Shown: in pieces, positions 45,909 to 57,767 of the stretch | How positions within the stretch are numbered: position 1 is the stretch's first letter | Layout of the letters: every line of letters begins with the position of its first letter | Assembly (NCBI GenBank): GCA_034440635.1 | Contig: JAOTON010001526.1 | Coordinates: 3,481,001-3,545,000 of the forward strand | Origin: Lepas anatifera | Taxonomy: Eukaryota; Arthropoda; Thecostraca; Lepadidae | Reading direction: 5' to 3' | DNA length: 64,000 bases | Program-made: the position numbers and the translations under genes | Notes under the pieces: generated by a model | The model's database searches: none | Seen by the model: the letters and a program-made list of their open reading frames with translations, nothing else | Told to the model about the DNA's origin: nothing

Positions 45909-48900
45909 CATAGGCGTAGGAACCGGGGGGCCCGGGGGCCACTGGCCCCCCACTTTTCTGTGGGGGCCCCCGCAATTGATATGAAAATACCAGCAAATGT
46001 AACATAAAACAAGAAACCCAAACGGACCATATAGCTTGCTCGGAAAACCTCTTATAAAGCTGGCTTGCACCCCTGAGCTGATCTGAGGTCTTATGAGTCG
46101 GCCTGGGGCCCCTGAGCTGTTCAGGGGCCCCTGAATTAACCTCTGATCTCCTATGAGCTAACCTGGGGCTCCTTGAGCTAATCTAAGGTCCTTCGAGCTG
46201 GTTTATGCCCCTCTGAACTGTTGCATGGTCCCTAAGCTGAACTGGGAGCCATCAGCCCGAGTGGGACCCTTGAGCTAGTCAAAGACTCTATACAAGCTGA
46301 TCTGGGGCCTCCTGTGCTAAACTGGGGCTCCTGAGCGTATCTGGGGCTCACACGGAGTTATAGGGCCCTTGAGCTGAGCTTGAAGTGGCCTCCTTGAGCT
46401 GTTCTGAGACGCTATATAAGCCGATCTGGGACCCCTGAGCTGAGCCGGGCTCCTAAGCTGATCTGGTCATCTGAGCTAATCTGTGACCCACTGTGCAGAA
46501 CTGCCCCCCCTGAGATGGACTGGAACCAGTAGAGTAGCCAAGGAGAGTCCAAGGGGTTTGGGGACGCCTTCCCCGCCCTTGGGCCGATCGTAAGCACTCT
46601 AAAGGATTCTCTGATCAGAGGGCCCCCAGAGTCGGTCTCAGGGCCCTCCACCCCGAGTTAGCATTAGGGAGCCCCAAGAGTTGGTCTTACGGGCCCCCGA
46701 GAGGTGGTCTCAGGGGCCCCCGAAAGTTGGTTTCCAGGGCCCCTGAGAGTTGGTCGCAAGGGACCCCGAAAATCTGTCTTAGAGGGTCCGAGAGTCGGTC
46801 TCAGCCTCCCTCCCCCGAGATTAAGTCTTAGACCCCCAAAGTCGGTTTCAGGGGGCTCCTGGAAGTCAGTCTCAGGGGACCCCAAGTGTCGGTCTCAGGG
46901 GCCTCCGGAGTAGAGCTCAGGGGGGCCCCACAAGATATAGTCTCAGGGGGCCCGAGAGTTAGTATCAGGGCCAAAAAGTCTATCTCAGGGCCCCCAGAAG
47001 GCGGTTTCAAGGGCCCCTGAGTCCGTCTCAGAGGATCCCAAGAGTTGATCTCAGAGGGCCCCGAGAGTCGGTCTCAGGGCCCCGAGAGTCAGCCTCGAAG
47101 CCCCGCCCCCTGAGAATCGGTCTAAGGGGTTCCCCGAGGGAGTCGGTCTCAGGGGTCCCTGGGAACTAATCTCAGGATAAGTTATTATCAGATACCCCAT
47201 CAGTGTTGGTCTAAGGGGACCTTCTCTCAGGGGCCCCGAAAGCTAATATGGGGCCCGAGAATTAGTGTCATGAGTGACGCCAAGTGCTGGTCTCAGAGGG
47301 CCCCTCATGGTCTCAAGGGTGCCTCTCTCAGGAGACAACATTTACTTTCAGGGGGCCCCAGTGATCATCTGGAGTCCGAGAGTTAGTCTCATTTGTGCAG
47401 TAGAGTGATGGTCTCAGGGGGCCGCGGAGAGGTGATCTTGGATGCCCTCGAGAATTAGCCTCAGGTTGTCCCCCCCGAGTTTTTGCCTAAGGGGCCCCAA
47501 GAATCAGCCTCGAGGAGCGCTCAAAAGCTAGACTCAGTGGCCCCTCCCCGAAGTCAGCCTCAGGGGCATCCGAGAGCTAATTTTCGGGCTCTGAGAGTAA
47601 TCCCAAGAAGTTCTCCCGAGTTTTGGTCTCACGGGCTCCAAGTTGGCCTTAGACCCCTGAGGGCTAATCACGGGCTCCAAGTTGGCCTTAGACCCCTGAG
47701 GGCTAATCTAGGGCCTCCTAGAGTAGGTCTCAGAAGCGCCAATTGCTCAGTCTCAGGGACACCCCCTAGTGTTAGTTTAGCTGAGCCGGGCTCCTAAGCT
47801 GATCTAGTCATCTGAGCTAATCTGGGGCCCGCTGTGCTGAACTGGGGACCCCGAGATTGTCTGGGATCACTGAATACTTTAGAGTCACTGAGCTGGAACC
47901 GTTGAGCTATTCTGAGACGCTACATCAGCCTACTTGGGACCCTGAGCTTAGCGAGACCTCTAAAAGCTAATTTGGGCCCTTAGCTAATCTCAGGCGCCCT
48001 GTGATGAACTGAACAGCCCCTGAGCTGGTCTGGGCACCTGCACTGATATTAAGTCCGCTGAGCTGAGCTTGGGGCGATGAGCTTGAATGGGCCTCTTGAG
48101 CTGTTCTGAGCTGTACACCAGCCGACCTGGGGTACCTGAGCTGAGCTAGGCCGCCAAAGCTAGTTTGGGCTCTAAATTAATATGAGGCCCCTCTGCTGAA
48201 CTGAGCAGTCCCTGAGCTAGTCTGGGGCCCCCTGCACAGTTATAGGACCCGCTGAGCTAAGCTGGGGGCCATGGGCTTGGGTTGGTCCATTGAGCTCTTC
48301 TGAGACCTTATATTAGTCAACTTGGGGGCCCCTGAGCTGTGCTGGGCCCCACAGCTAATTCGAGCCCTAAGCTAAGCTGAGGCCCCCGGTGAAGCCTCTG
48401 AGCTAGTCTGGAGCACAGTTCTAGCGTCCCTGAGCTAAGCTGGGGGCCCCAAGAGTTGAATGGCCCATTGAGCTGGTTTGATACCCTATATCAGCCGACC
48501 TGGGCCCCTGAGCTGAGCTTGTCTGCCACAGCTAATATTTGGCTCCTGTGCTGAACTGAGGTCCCCAGCTGGTCTAGCCCCCTTGAACTCTGCTATGGTC
48601 ACTGAGCTGGGATCCGTAGGCTTAAACGGGTTCCTTGAGCTGTTCTGAGACCCTACATAAGCCAACTTGGGGTCCCTGAGCTGAACCGGGCCAATAAGCT
48701 AGCCTGGCTTCCTGAGATAATCTGGGGCGCCCTGTTCGGAGCTTTTAGGGCCCTGTGCTTATGTGGGGTCCATTAATAAGGTGGTCCCATGAGCCAGTCC
48801 CTTAGCCCATGAGCAGGTTTCGGGCCCCCAGAGCTGACTGATTTGGTTCCTAAGCCATGGTTTGGGCACTGGGGGCCTCTATGATGACTTGGCGGCTTCT

Positions 48901-49542
48901 GAGCGGCATAGGCATAGGAAACGGGAGAGTGGCGGGCCAGGGGAGCCACTGGCCCTCCACTGCTCTGTGGTGGACCGCTGCAACGCACATACAAATATCA
49001 GCAACTGCAATATAAAACAAGAAACCCGGGCGGGCACGACAGCTTGTCTGGGAAAGTTCCAGTTTTGGCGTATGCCCTCTGCAAACCCCTGGACCGAAAG
49101 CGCTTCATGAAAAAGGCCAAGGCACCTACTACCCGAGTGCTCCCAGATGGACCCCAAAAACTGGACCCAATCAAACTCCAGCCCAGACCGCTCCCAACAC
49201 AGAGCGCTCATTCGGACACGCAACCCGCACCACAAGCCTAGCAGCAGCCGTCCCTCGGTCATCAACGGTCGTGAAGAGCCGTCTACAGGCCGTTTTCCAC
49301 CACGAAGTGAAAAAACATCACCACAGAGCTATTCGATGCAAGGGAACTGTTGGAAAAGACGTAACTAACAAGTAATGGACGGAAATACCTAGTGTAGGCC
49401 GGTGAGTATGCGTGTATTATCGACACCAAATGGACAGTTTTAAAGCTGCTAATAATTATGGGCCCCTTGGGCTGGGGGCCCCCTTGAGGTGGGCCCCCTC
49501 TGGGATTGGCGCCCCACTTTTCAACCAGTTCCTACGCCCCTG
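45909..49542. mobile_element. 3.6-kb hAT-type non-autonomous element with exact 8-bp target duplication
   Basis: Left end CATAGGCGTAGGAACCGG; right end CAGTTCCTACGCCCCTG (reverse complement CAGGGGCGTAGGAACTG). ATGGGAAT flanks both sides (45901-45908 and 49543-49550). An internal repeat of the left subterminal region begins at ~48905 (CATAGGCATAGGAAACGGG), matching 45909-46026 through TAAAACAAGAAACCC. The remainder is satellite. No transposase frame. Confidence 0.85.
46066..48830. repeat. CTGAGCTGATCTGGGGCCC satellite with an inserted GTCTCAGGGGCCCC array
   Basis: From ~46066 and again from ~47780 the blocks are CTGAGCTGATCTGGGGCCCC-like, ~20-22 bp. Between ~46560 and 47770 a second array has blocks of GAGAGTCGGTCTCAGGGGCC type, ~25 bp. 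The string GAGCCGGGCTCCTAAGCTGA occurs on both sides of the inner array (~46442 and ~47783), suggesting expansion within a pre-existing array. Frames across it are repeat artefacts. Confidence 0.8.
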
Positions 49543-49550
49543 ATGGGAAT

Positions 49551-49660
49551 GGCTCCATAGGTAACTTTTTTTACCTGAAGCAGAAAGTTTCTGGAAAGAA
49601 TGTTCAAGCTAACATAAACGATGTATCCTCATCCGTTACTAAGTTATTCAGGTAAAATAA
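49551..49660. other. Short flank of the hAT insertion
   Basis: This continues the pre-insertion sequence of 45900 (CTCATAGAGGTC joined to ATGGGAAT). No feature. Confidence 0.4.
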
Positions 49661-50016
49661 TTTTTCCAATGTTTTTCCAATGGAGAGGTCATGGCTCGGA
49701 GTTGACCTTAGGTCATCCATATCAAAAATACCATAAAATATTTTAGAGAACTCGGTGGGCCCATTATGTGATATGAGTTTCAATCGGACAAGTTCACCCT
49801 GTTCCGACTTATGTTATCTTAAACTTTTTTTGAGGTCAAGTCACTTAACCTGTACTGGTGACCTGACCTGAGATGACCTAACCTCAAAGCTTAGAAAAAG
49901 GTGTAAAAATGATGGGTAAAAAGGTATACCAAATACGGCGGCGCGTAGCGCCGCCGTTTTTATGCTGTCGCCGGAAAACCCGAGGGGTACCCGCCCGCCG
50001 TCAATGCCCGTGTTAA
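49660..50016 (-). mobile_element. 3' part of TTAA type C element
   Basis: Ends CGTCAATGCCCGTGTTAA at 50016. The 10-bp-stem hairpin ACGGCGGCGC/GCGCCGCCGT is at 49935-49957, and GAACTCGGTGGGCCCATTAT matches the type C element in reverse. The other end is missing. AGGTCA/TGACCT hexamers are frequent. Confidence 0.7.
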
Positions 50017-50633
50017 TACATCTCCTGGCTTATACTTTAAGCTCTATCATTTTCATTGATAGATTTCCGCTGAATTTCTCACAAAACATGTAAACGCGGC
50101 CCCGCTTATCAGCAGCCGCCATCCGGTGGCTGCAGATTGCCTGCGGGCACAGAGGTCAGAGAGGTCACGCTGGGCATCGCTGACACCGAGTTCAAGCCTC
50201 GGTGGGGGAGGGGTCGCGTGGAGGATTATAAAACCTACCTGTGTTGAGAATGGTGGTGGTTGTGCCTGCTGTTAGACTAAGGGAACGGACAGGTGTAGGA
50301 GACATTCTGTGCACGTGGTTGGATACATGCGTTAGGCGTTTATGCAGTGTGTGGTGTCGATAGCACCGGAAAAACATGAATATGAGTTCATTAGATGAGT
50401 TCAGTATGTGAATATGCTTGACGGGAAACATTTCTGGCACCGATTTCGAGTCCTTGGTATTATTCGGTATCACGGTACATGATGCAGCCTTTCCAGGCTT
50501 TTTTAATTGACACACATTTATTAGCAATACAACATACACCGTGCATGTGATGTGACATACACTTCGGGCAGACATTTCATGCTCATGCAACACTAGAAGT
50601 ATACGATGCTAAAATGATTATTTCAGACTGAGG
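50017..50633. other. No gene recognised
   Basis: The 133-codon minus-strand frame at 50192-50593 has no recognisable motif, signal or partner exon. Confidence 0.35.
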
Positions 50634-50802
50634 CAGTGGTGGATGCAAGGGGAGGCTAATGGGGACTCAAGCCTCCCCCTAATTTCCGGGTGTCTATAGC
50701 ACATGCATAGCCGGAGGCTGTTTCGAGGCAATATGGTGCGGAGCTCGAGCTCCCTAGCCAACCTCCCCCCTGCCACCAAATGAAGTCCTGGATCTGGCAC
50801 TG
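50634..50802. mobile_element. hAT-like MITE (CAGTGGTGGATGCAAGG ends)
   Basis: Left CAGTGGTGGATGCAAGG and right CCTGGATCTGGCACTG are inverted. ~169 bp, no coding. Flanks do not show a clean 8-bp duplication. A related fragment is near 43300. Confidence 0.6.
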
Positions 50803-51578
50803 ATGGTCATTTACTTTTTCACATTTTGTCACCCCCAACGGTTTTCGGAAATCCACAGCCCTGGGGGCTGCCACGAAAATAAATGAGGTGTAGATTGAGA
50901 CAAACGATTTGTTTCATAAAAATATAAAACGAGATCCAATGAATGTTTTTGCTGCGTGATTTTGTCTCCATATCTTACAATAAATGGCTCATGTTGCACG
51001 TAATATACAGATGTTCAGTAGTACTCCCGGAATTTTTTTAAAAAGAGCAAGCAATGACAATATATTTTCGTGTTCTACTTTACCAGCGCTTAATGATACA
51101 AAATTGCGATCGTGGAGCAGCGGGTAAAGTTTTTGCTAGCTTAAAAAGGTAACGCTAGCAGCAGTAGTGGATTCAGCAGGCCAAGGGCAGCAGAAGCAGC
51201 GGAAGCGCGTTAAGAAATTTGGCAGGGGCGCCCACCTCTGAAGGAAAACACGTTTTTTCGGCAATGTTGGCTTTGCCAAGTCTGACGAATTTCAGAGGCA
51301 GGACCGGTTGCAATGAATGTCATAGCAAGAACATAACAAGTTCTCGGAAGGCCTGCTGTAGATAAGGTGCCATACGCCGCAGAGTGTTGTGGGACCTAGG
51401 TCCCTAAAAAAGACGATAAAACACAGAAGACAGAAAAAACGCTAAAAGACTCGCAGCCTAAAAAGCCAAAGTCTAGAAACTAGGACGACTAAACTCTAAA
51501 AGCCCAAAACAGGCTAAGACGATGTAAAGATAAAGAAAAAAGCGCTAGATGAGGCCAATGCAGCGTTTCGGTCTTTGA
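50803..51578. other. No gene; repeat debris
   Basis: The 36-bp shared terminus-like string is at 50828-50862, and another CAGTAGTGGATTCAGC-like terminus is near 51162. The rest is AT-rich. Confidence 0.35.
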
Positions 51579-51628
51579 CCGTCGTCAGGCGAGGAGTGCC
51601 ACTCCGTGCACTCCTCGCCTGACGACGG
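51545..51628 (-). repeat. Penelope-type motif with a perfect 21-bp inverted repeat
   Basis: On the minus strand CCTGACGACGGTCAAAGACC then GAAACGCTGCATT is the succession typical of Penelope-like hammerhead regions (CUGANGA, stem, GAAAC). The segment 51579-51599 is exactly the reverse complement of 51608-51628, separated by 8 bases, so two motif starts face each other. Confidence 0.6.
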
Positions 51629-51649
51629 ATACAAGAACAACACTTCTGG

Positions 51650-52594
51650 ATCCACCTATGGATGAATTGTGTCCATTTAGTGTTAGGACTAAATGCATAT
51701 CTACGATGCTTTGCCCCATTCAATGCAGTCACACCACTGAAATACGTTTGGAAGTTAGTGAACCCCCTAATTACGTTACTTGAGCATGCCTATGATATCT
51801 TATAATCATAAAATACACGGATTGGATCAATATATCATTATGTTTACCCCTCCTGTCCATTATGTAGGTCGTTTATTCACTTTGGAAGAGTTCGAATGGA
51901 TATCATTGTAGACCCCCCCATTTTAGCTCCTGGAACCGCCTATGACTAAATTTATATCGAAATACACATCAACTGTCATCCCAAATATCATTTGGTGTTA
52001 GAACTAAATGCATAGCTACAATGTGTTGTCCCATTCAATGCACACCCAACACTTACATGAACTTGGGTGCGTGTGAACCCCCTAATTACGGTACCTGAGC
52101 ACGCCTATAGCTTCATGTCATCATATAATACATATATGGGATCAATGCATGGCTATATTTACCCTTCCCAAACATTCTGTACGTAATCTATTTACTTTGG
52201 AAGCGTTCGGATGGATAATATTGTAAACCCCCATTTTGAGCTTCTGGAACCGCCTATCGCCAAAATTATATCCAAATATACATACACTGTTATCCTAAAT
52301 CCCAGTAATAGCATTCAAACATTACGACTGCCGCCAATTTGTAACAGACCGCTTTATTGTAGGACAAACGCAACGCAGGCAACAATGCTCGGCTTCTGGA
52401 TAAACCCCCCAAATTAGCGAGCCATAGCTCCGTCTCTGCACAGATGTATTTTCAAAGTTTTCAGAGAACACGCGCTATTTAGTTCTAGAGAAAGTGACAA
52501 AATTTCAAGAGCCTACCTTAAACTTTTTGGAGATACTATGGAAAAACCTGAGGGGTGGGCAGAATCTGCCCCGCCCTGTTGGAAATAGGGTTAA
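51650..52594 (-). mobile_element. Terminal fragment of a second palindromic-type TTAA element
   Basis: Ends with GGGCAGAATCTGCCCCGCCC and CTGTTGGAAATAGGGTTAA at 52594, the reverse of the left end at 23992. Two ~316-bp units (CCCCCTAATTACGTTACTTG at ~51762 and CCCCCTAATTACGGTACCTG at ~52078) match the subterminal repeat at 24246-24690. The long palindromic arms are absent. Confidence 0.75.
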
Positions 52595-53150
52595 GCTCAC
52601 AATATGGTATACTACTTATAATGTACACTTTGACTAACAGTATAGCCACTGCTTGGTGAGAAATGAGGATTGACCTTTCTCAATGACCTTTGACCTTGAC
52701 CTTTGTATTGGGGTACATTATCGATGACGACATAACATAATATACGTCAGACCGGGTAACGCCATTTGACCGGAAGCACTGTGGTCAATGACCTTGAAAG
52801 TGCAGATATTACCTTGACCTTTGACCTTTTAAACTGACCTTGACCTTCATGTGAGTTGACTTTGACATATAATCCCGGTTATATAGCGTTATGACGTTAC
52901 CACTTGGTCTCCAATGCAAGCTAACTGGTCCGACCGCGCGACTACGGCAATCTCAAAATGCAGGTCTGACTTTGAAAGCCTATAAATCAAAAAATTTCAA
53001 ACGATTTAAAAAAATCTTCATCAATCGACGTGCTATTAAATTCTGTTAAATGTGGCAAAGTATTGCTTTTCGGCTACGAGTGGTTCTCCGGCCACCTTGG
53101 AAAAACAGGTGCGGGGCCCTCCGAGGCCACCCCTCCAGTGCCCGTGTTAA
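52591..53150 (-). mobile_element. TTAA-type element, type F (up to 560 bp)
   Basis: Right end GTGCCCGTGTTAA with GC-rich subterminal sequence. The left boundary is uncertain and may be the TTAA shared with the preceding element. The interior is very rich in TGACCTTTGACC and TGACCTTGACC strings around 52665-52700 and 52830-52855. Frames are non-coding. Confidence 0.5.
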
Positions 53151-53482
53151 CTACACCGTGTCCCGCCTAATCCACGAACGAGCTTTGGCCGCTGACAACT
53201 GGCCGCGTGTGAAATGAGAGCATCATGCAATCCCACGATACTGGCTGAGACGGGGGCTTCTGGTCGGATAGAACACAATGTTTGATGGGCTGTAGGCTCC
53301 AGCGTTGTGATTATTTGATGCTGAGGCTATTTTCCGAAATTTCCGCAGCTACGCACTTTGTATCGTCTTCGCACGATGGGGTAGAGAGCTACTGATAGGA
53401 ATTTTCGAACACAATTTTTGCCAACTTGGGATGAGCAATAGAACTAAATGATTATTATCGGTCAGCTTGCGTTTGTTGCATT
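53151..53482. other. No gene recognised
   Basis: Mixed sequence preceding the nested TTAA cluster. Confidence 0.4.
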
Positions 53483-53576
53483 TTAACCCCCCCGGTTTGG
53501 ACACCTCCCTCGGGTTTTTCCGGCGGCAAGAAAAAACAGCGGCGCAAAGCACCGCCGTACATGGCACACCTTATCC

Positions 53577-54779
53577 TTAACCTTCGCCCGGGTGGGGGTC
53601 TTTTTAGACCCCCTCAGGTTTTTCCAAAAGTGACCAAAAAACGGAGGTGCGGAGCGCCGCAAAACTGAGTCTAGCTGTTCCTTCATAATTTTCACATGTT
53701 AACTGAAAATTTTAGCTCAAGGTTATATCAGGTCAGGTCACTAGGCCAGGTGAAGGGACCTCACCTCAAAAAATGCTTAGGACTGCATAACTAAAAGGAG
53801 GGTTAATCGATCCAGTTGAAACTCATACCACATATTGCACCCACCAGGAGCTACAAAATACATTCCGGGATTTTTATATTGGTGACCTAAGGTCATGTGC
53901 AGAGCATAACCTTCCCATTGTAAATACATGGGGAAATCACGAAATGAGCTTTTCTCAGTAAGCATAGATGGAAACAACTTCAAAAATCGGTTGTGACTTG
54001 CTCTTAGCCCATTTCTGAAGTTGATGCCAAAAATTTTGACTTGTGACCTTTCAAAGGTCACCTTAGGTCATAAATGTATTTTTTGTGCTTTACTCCATAA
54101 ATTTTGAATAAACAAAGATAGAACTTTTATTTTGTCACCAAAGTGTTTGTACAGTCACTGCAAGTCAAATGATATACATCATGACTATACCAGGTCAAGT
54201 TGGGTCATACCCTTGACTTGGGTCAGGTCAAATTTTTAAATTTGACCTGGCGTAGCAGTATTATATATCATTCTATTTTTATTGCCGAAACGATTGCAAT
54301 AGTGCATCAACTATGCCTGCATCTTGCTTGGTTTGAAAGTTATTAGCGAAAAAGAACCCTTATGCATGGGTGGCTATGGACATTCCCAAGAAAATTACCA
54401 ATTTTCAATGACCTGCAGCTCCCTAGGCTTTGACCTGACCCAAAACTAATTGCGACTGTAATGAAAGAGCAACTCAAGAGCTTTCAAATGGTGTTAAAAA
54501 AATTCTAGCTATCATAGTTTCTGAGATACATGAGGTTTTCTTAGTACACCTCATATTAGCGATTTTGAGCTATTTTGACCTTTGGTGACCTTGATATTGA
54601 CCTGACGAGAAAAATGACTGAAACATTTTCGATATCATTTTTGAAGAGCTTTCAATTACCGTTTTGCGCTTTTTTCTAGCTCTCTTAGTTTTTGAGATCG
54701 TGCGGGGGTCTTTTTTAGCCCCCCACCCCCCCCCACCAGGGCGATGGTGGCTCGTACCCGCCACCGGGGCAAGGTTTAA
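53577..54779 (+). mobile_element. TTAA type B element nested in type A (1203 bp)
   Basis: TTAACCTTCGCCCGGGTGGG at the left and CCACCGGGGCAAGGTTTAA at the right. Same length and order as 8007-9209. Removing it rejoins the type A sequence at a single TTAA. Confidence 0.85.
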
Positions 54780-55420
54780 ACAATTCCAAAATTTGCCCAA
54801 AATTTTAAGGTTAGGTCATCTCAGGTCAGGTCACCAGTGCAGGTCAACTGACCTCACCTCCAAAAAATATTTAACGTGGCATAATAAAAAAACGGTTTAA
54901 TCTATCGGATCGAAACTTACACCACATAACAAGGCCACCGAGTGCTACAACATATATTCCGATATTTTTCATATCAATGACCTAAGGTCAAATACGGACC
55001 ATGGCCTCTCTATTGGTAATATATGGGAAAAAACAGAAATTGGACTGTATTTGTGTACATAAATAAAGCTGAGAATACCTTCTTCTCCAAATCGAAGTAT
55101 CCTAGGCTCCTTTCCAGGTTCATGCTGCAATTTTTTACCTGTGAACTTTCAGAGATCATCCGGGAAACTTAAGCAGTTTTCATACTTAGGTCAATAACTT
55201 TGCATGAAATGATGATACATCTTTTATTTTGATATCATTGCGTTAAGATTGCTATTGCAAGTTGATTGATATGCATATTGACTGTGATAGCTTAAAAATG
55301 ACCTTGACCTGACCTGAAGTCAGGCCATTTTTGTGTTTTGACCTAGAATGGTCATATTAACACGCGCATTGACGGGGTGTACCCGCCACCCCCTGTGGGT
55401 TTTTCGGAGATAGCAAAAAA

Positions 55421-55443
55421 ACGGCGGCGGCTAGCGCCGCCGT
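55421..55443. repeat. Conserved GC hairpin of TTAA elements
   Basis: A 9-bp perfect stem ACGGCGGCG/CGCCGCCGT with loop GCTAG. Equivalent hairpins stand ~65-80 bases from one end in copies at 7632, 8069, 18498, 43207, 49935, 53535, 56663 and 56980. Confidence 0.8.
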
Positions 55444-55553
55444 ACTTGGTATACCTTTTCTCTCATTATTTTTACAACTCCTATCAAATTTTTAAGGTTA
55501 AGTCATCCCGGGTCAGGCCACTAGTACAGGTAAAGTGACCTGACCTCAAAAGT

Positions 55554-56752
55554 TTTACCCTTGCCCCGGTGGCGGGTATGAGTCACCTTTGCCCTGGTGC
55601 GGGGCTAAAAAAGACCCCCAATATCTCAAAAACTAAAAGAGCTAGAAAAAAGCGCAGAACAGTAATCGAAAGCTCTTCAAATATGATATCAAAAATACTT
55701 CGGTCATTTTTCTAGTCAGTTCAATATCAAGGTCACCAGAGGTCAAAATAGGTCAAAATCGCTAATATGAGGTATACTAAGAAAACCTCATATATCATAG
55801 AAACTACGACAGCTAGAAACATTTTTTAACACTATTCGAAAGCTCTCGAGCTGCTCTTTCATTTCAGTGGCAATGGTTTTCGGGTTAGGTCAAAGCCTAG
55901 GGAGCTAGAGGTCACTGAATATTGGGAATGTTCTTGGGAATGTTCATAGCCATAATTGTCCATGCATAAGGGCGTTTCCTTATTCGCTAATAACTTCCAA
56001 ACAAAGCAAGATGCAGCCATCGTTGATGCGCCATTGCAATCCTCTCGTCAAATACAAATAGAATTATATATAATATTGCTATGCCAGGTCAAATTTAAGA
56101 ATTTGACCTGACCCAGGTCAAAGGTCTGACTCAACTTGACCTGGTATAATCATGATGTATATCATTTGAATTTCAGTGACTATACAATCACTTTGGTGAC
56201 AAAATAAAATTTCTATCTTATTTATTCAAAATTTATAGAGTAAAACACAAAAATGCTTATTTGACCTAAGGTGACCTTTCAAAGGTCACAATTCAAAATT
56301 TTTGGCATCAACTTCAGAAATGGCCTAAGAGCAAGTCGTAACCGATGTTTGATGTTGATTCCACCCATCCTTACTGAGAAAAGCTCATTTCGTGATTTTC
56401 CCTATGTATTTACAATGGGGAGTTCATGCTCTGCGCATGACCTTAGGTCACCAATGTCAAAAATCCCGGCTTATATGTTGTAGCTCCTGGTGGGCCACAT
56501 ATGTGGTATGATTTTGAACTTGATCGATTAACCCTCCTATTAGTTAGGCAGTCCTAAGCATTTTTTTAGATGAGGTCACTGCACCTGGCCTGGTGACCTG
56601 ACCTGATATGACCTTGGGTTAAACTTTTCAGGAAAAATGTAAAATGATAAACAAACAACTAGACTAAGTTTGGCGGCGCTGCGCGCCGCCGTTTTTTTGT
56701 CACTTCGGAAAAACCCGAGGGGGTCTAAAAACCCCACCCGGGTGAAGGTTAA
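55554..56752 (-). mobile_element. TTAA type B element nested in type C (~1.2 kb)
   Basis: Begins TTTACCCTTGCCCCGGTGGC and ends CACCCGGGTGAAGGTTAA, the reverse of 8007-9209. The type C sequence resumes at AAGATAACATAAGTCGGAAC. Confidence 0.85.
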
Positions 56753-56914
56753 GATAACATAAGTCGGAACAGGGTGAACATATCGGATTGAAACTGATAT
56801 CACATAATGGGCCCATCGAGTTCTCTAAAATATGCTCCGGTATTTTTGATATCGATGATTTAAGGTCAGGTACGAGCCATGGGCTCTCCATTGGACATAC
56901 ATGGGAAAATGGTT

Positions 56915-57767
56915 TTAACACGCGCATTGACGGGGGGCGGGTACCTGCCCTCCCCCTCGGGTTTTTCGGAGATACCATAAAAACAGCGGCGCGTAGCGCC
57001 ACTGTACTTGGCATACCTTTTTCCTCATCATTTTTACAACTTTTGTCAAAGTTTTAAGGTTACGTCATCTCAGGTCAATACATCAGTTCAGGTCAAGTGA
57101 CCTGAACTGAAAAAAGTTTAAGATAGCATGAATCGGAACAGGGTGAACTTATCCGATTGAAACTCATATCACACAATGGCCCCACCGAGTTCTCTAAAAT
57201 GCGTTCTGGTATTTTTTATATCGATGACCTAAGGCCAGGTACGAGCCATGACTTTCCATTGGAAATACATGGGAACAATTATTTTAACTGAATAACTCAG
57301 TAGTCAATAGAGATAGAGCATTTAATTTAACTGCATTAGATTTGCCTCGTCAGTGCAGTTCTAATGATATGCATTTTACCCAATTTGACCTTGACCTGTT
57401 CTCAGGTCAGGTAAAATCCTTGATTTGACCTAGCAATGTCATTTCATATATCATTCGATTTGGTTTGCCGCGAGGATTCATAAAGTTTAAACCGTTTTGC
57501 TCTATCTTTACTTGTTCAGATGAAATGGCCGAAAAACTTCATTTACGTGTTATTTCTATGACGGCATGTTTTGACCTCTAGTGACCTTAAATGTAACCTG
57601 ACAAAAAATTGTTGAAATATTTTCGATGGAGAAGTGGATGGGCTATCAAACGCCGTTTACTGTTTTTTGCTACCTAGCTCGGTTCTTGAGATCTTAGGGG
57701 AGGGGGCAGGTACCAGTCCCCCTGTCAAGGCAAAAGTGGCTCAGACCTCCGTCAATGCGCGTGTTAA
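56915..57767 (+). mobile_element. TTAA type C element nested in type C (853 bp)
   Basis: TTAACACGCGCATTGACGGG to CGTCAATGCGCGTGTTAA, the shortest complete type C copy. Its hairpin reads ACAG...CTGT where other copies read ACGG...CCGT, a paired change that keeps the stem. The same type C sequence (CTGAATAACT onward) continues on the far side. Confidence 0.85.

Noticed and set aside
47483..47797. 104-codon plus-strand frame with repeated RPLRANH blocks
   Set aside because: It is entirely within the GTCTCAGGGGCCCC satellite.
50192..50593. 133-codon minus-strand frame
   Set aside because: No motif, no codon pattern distinct from the neighbourhood, and no splice or polyA context that I can support.
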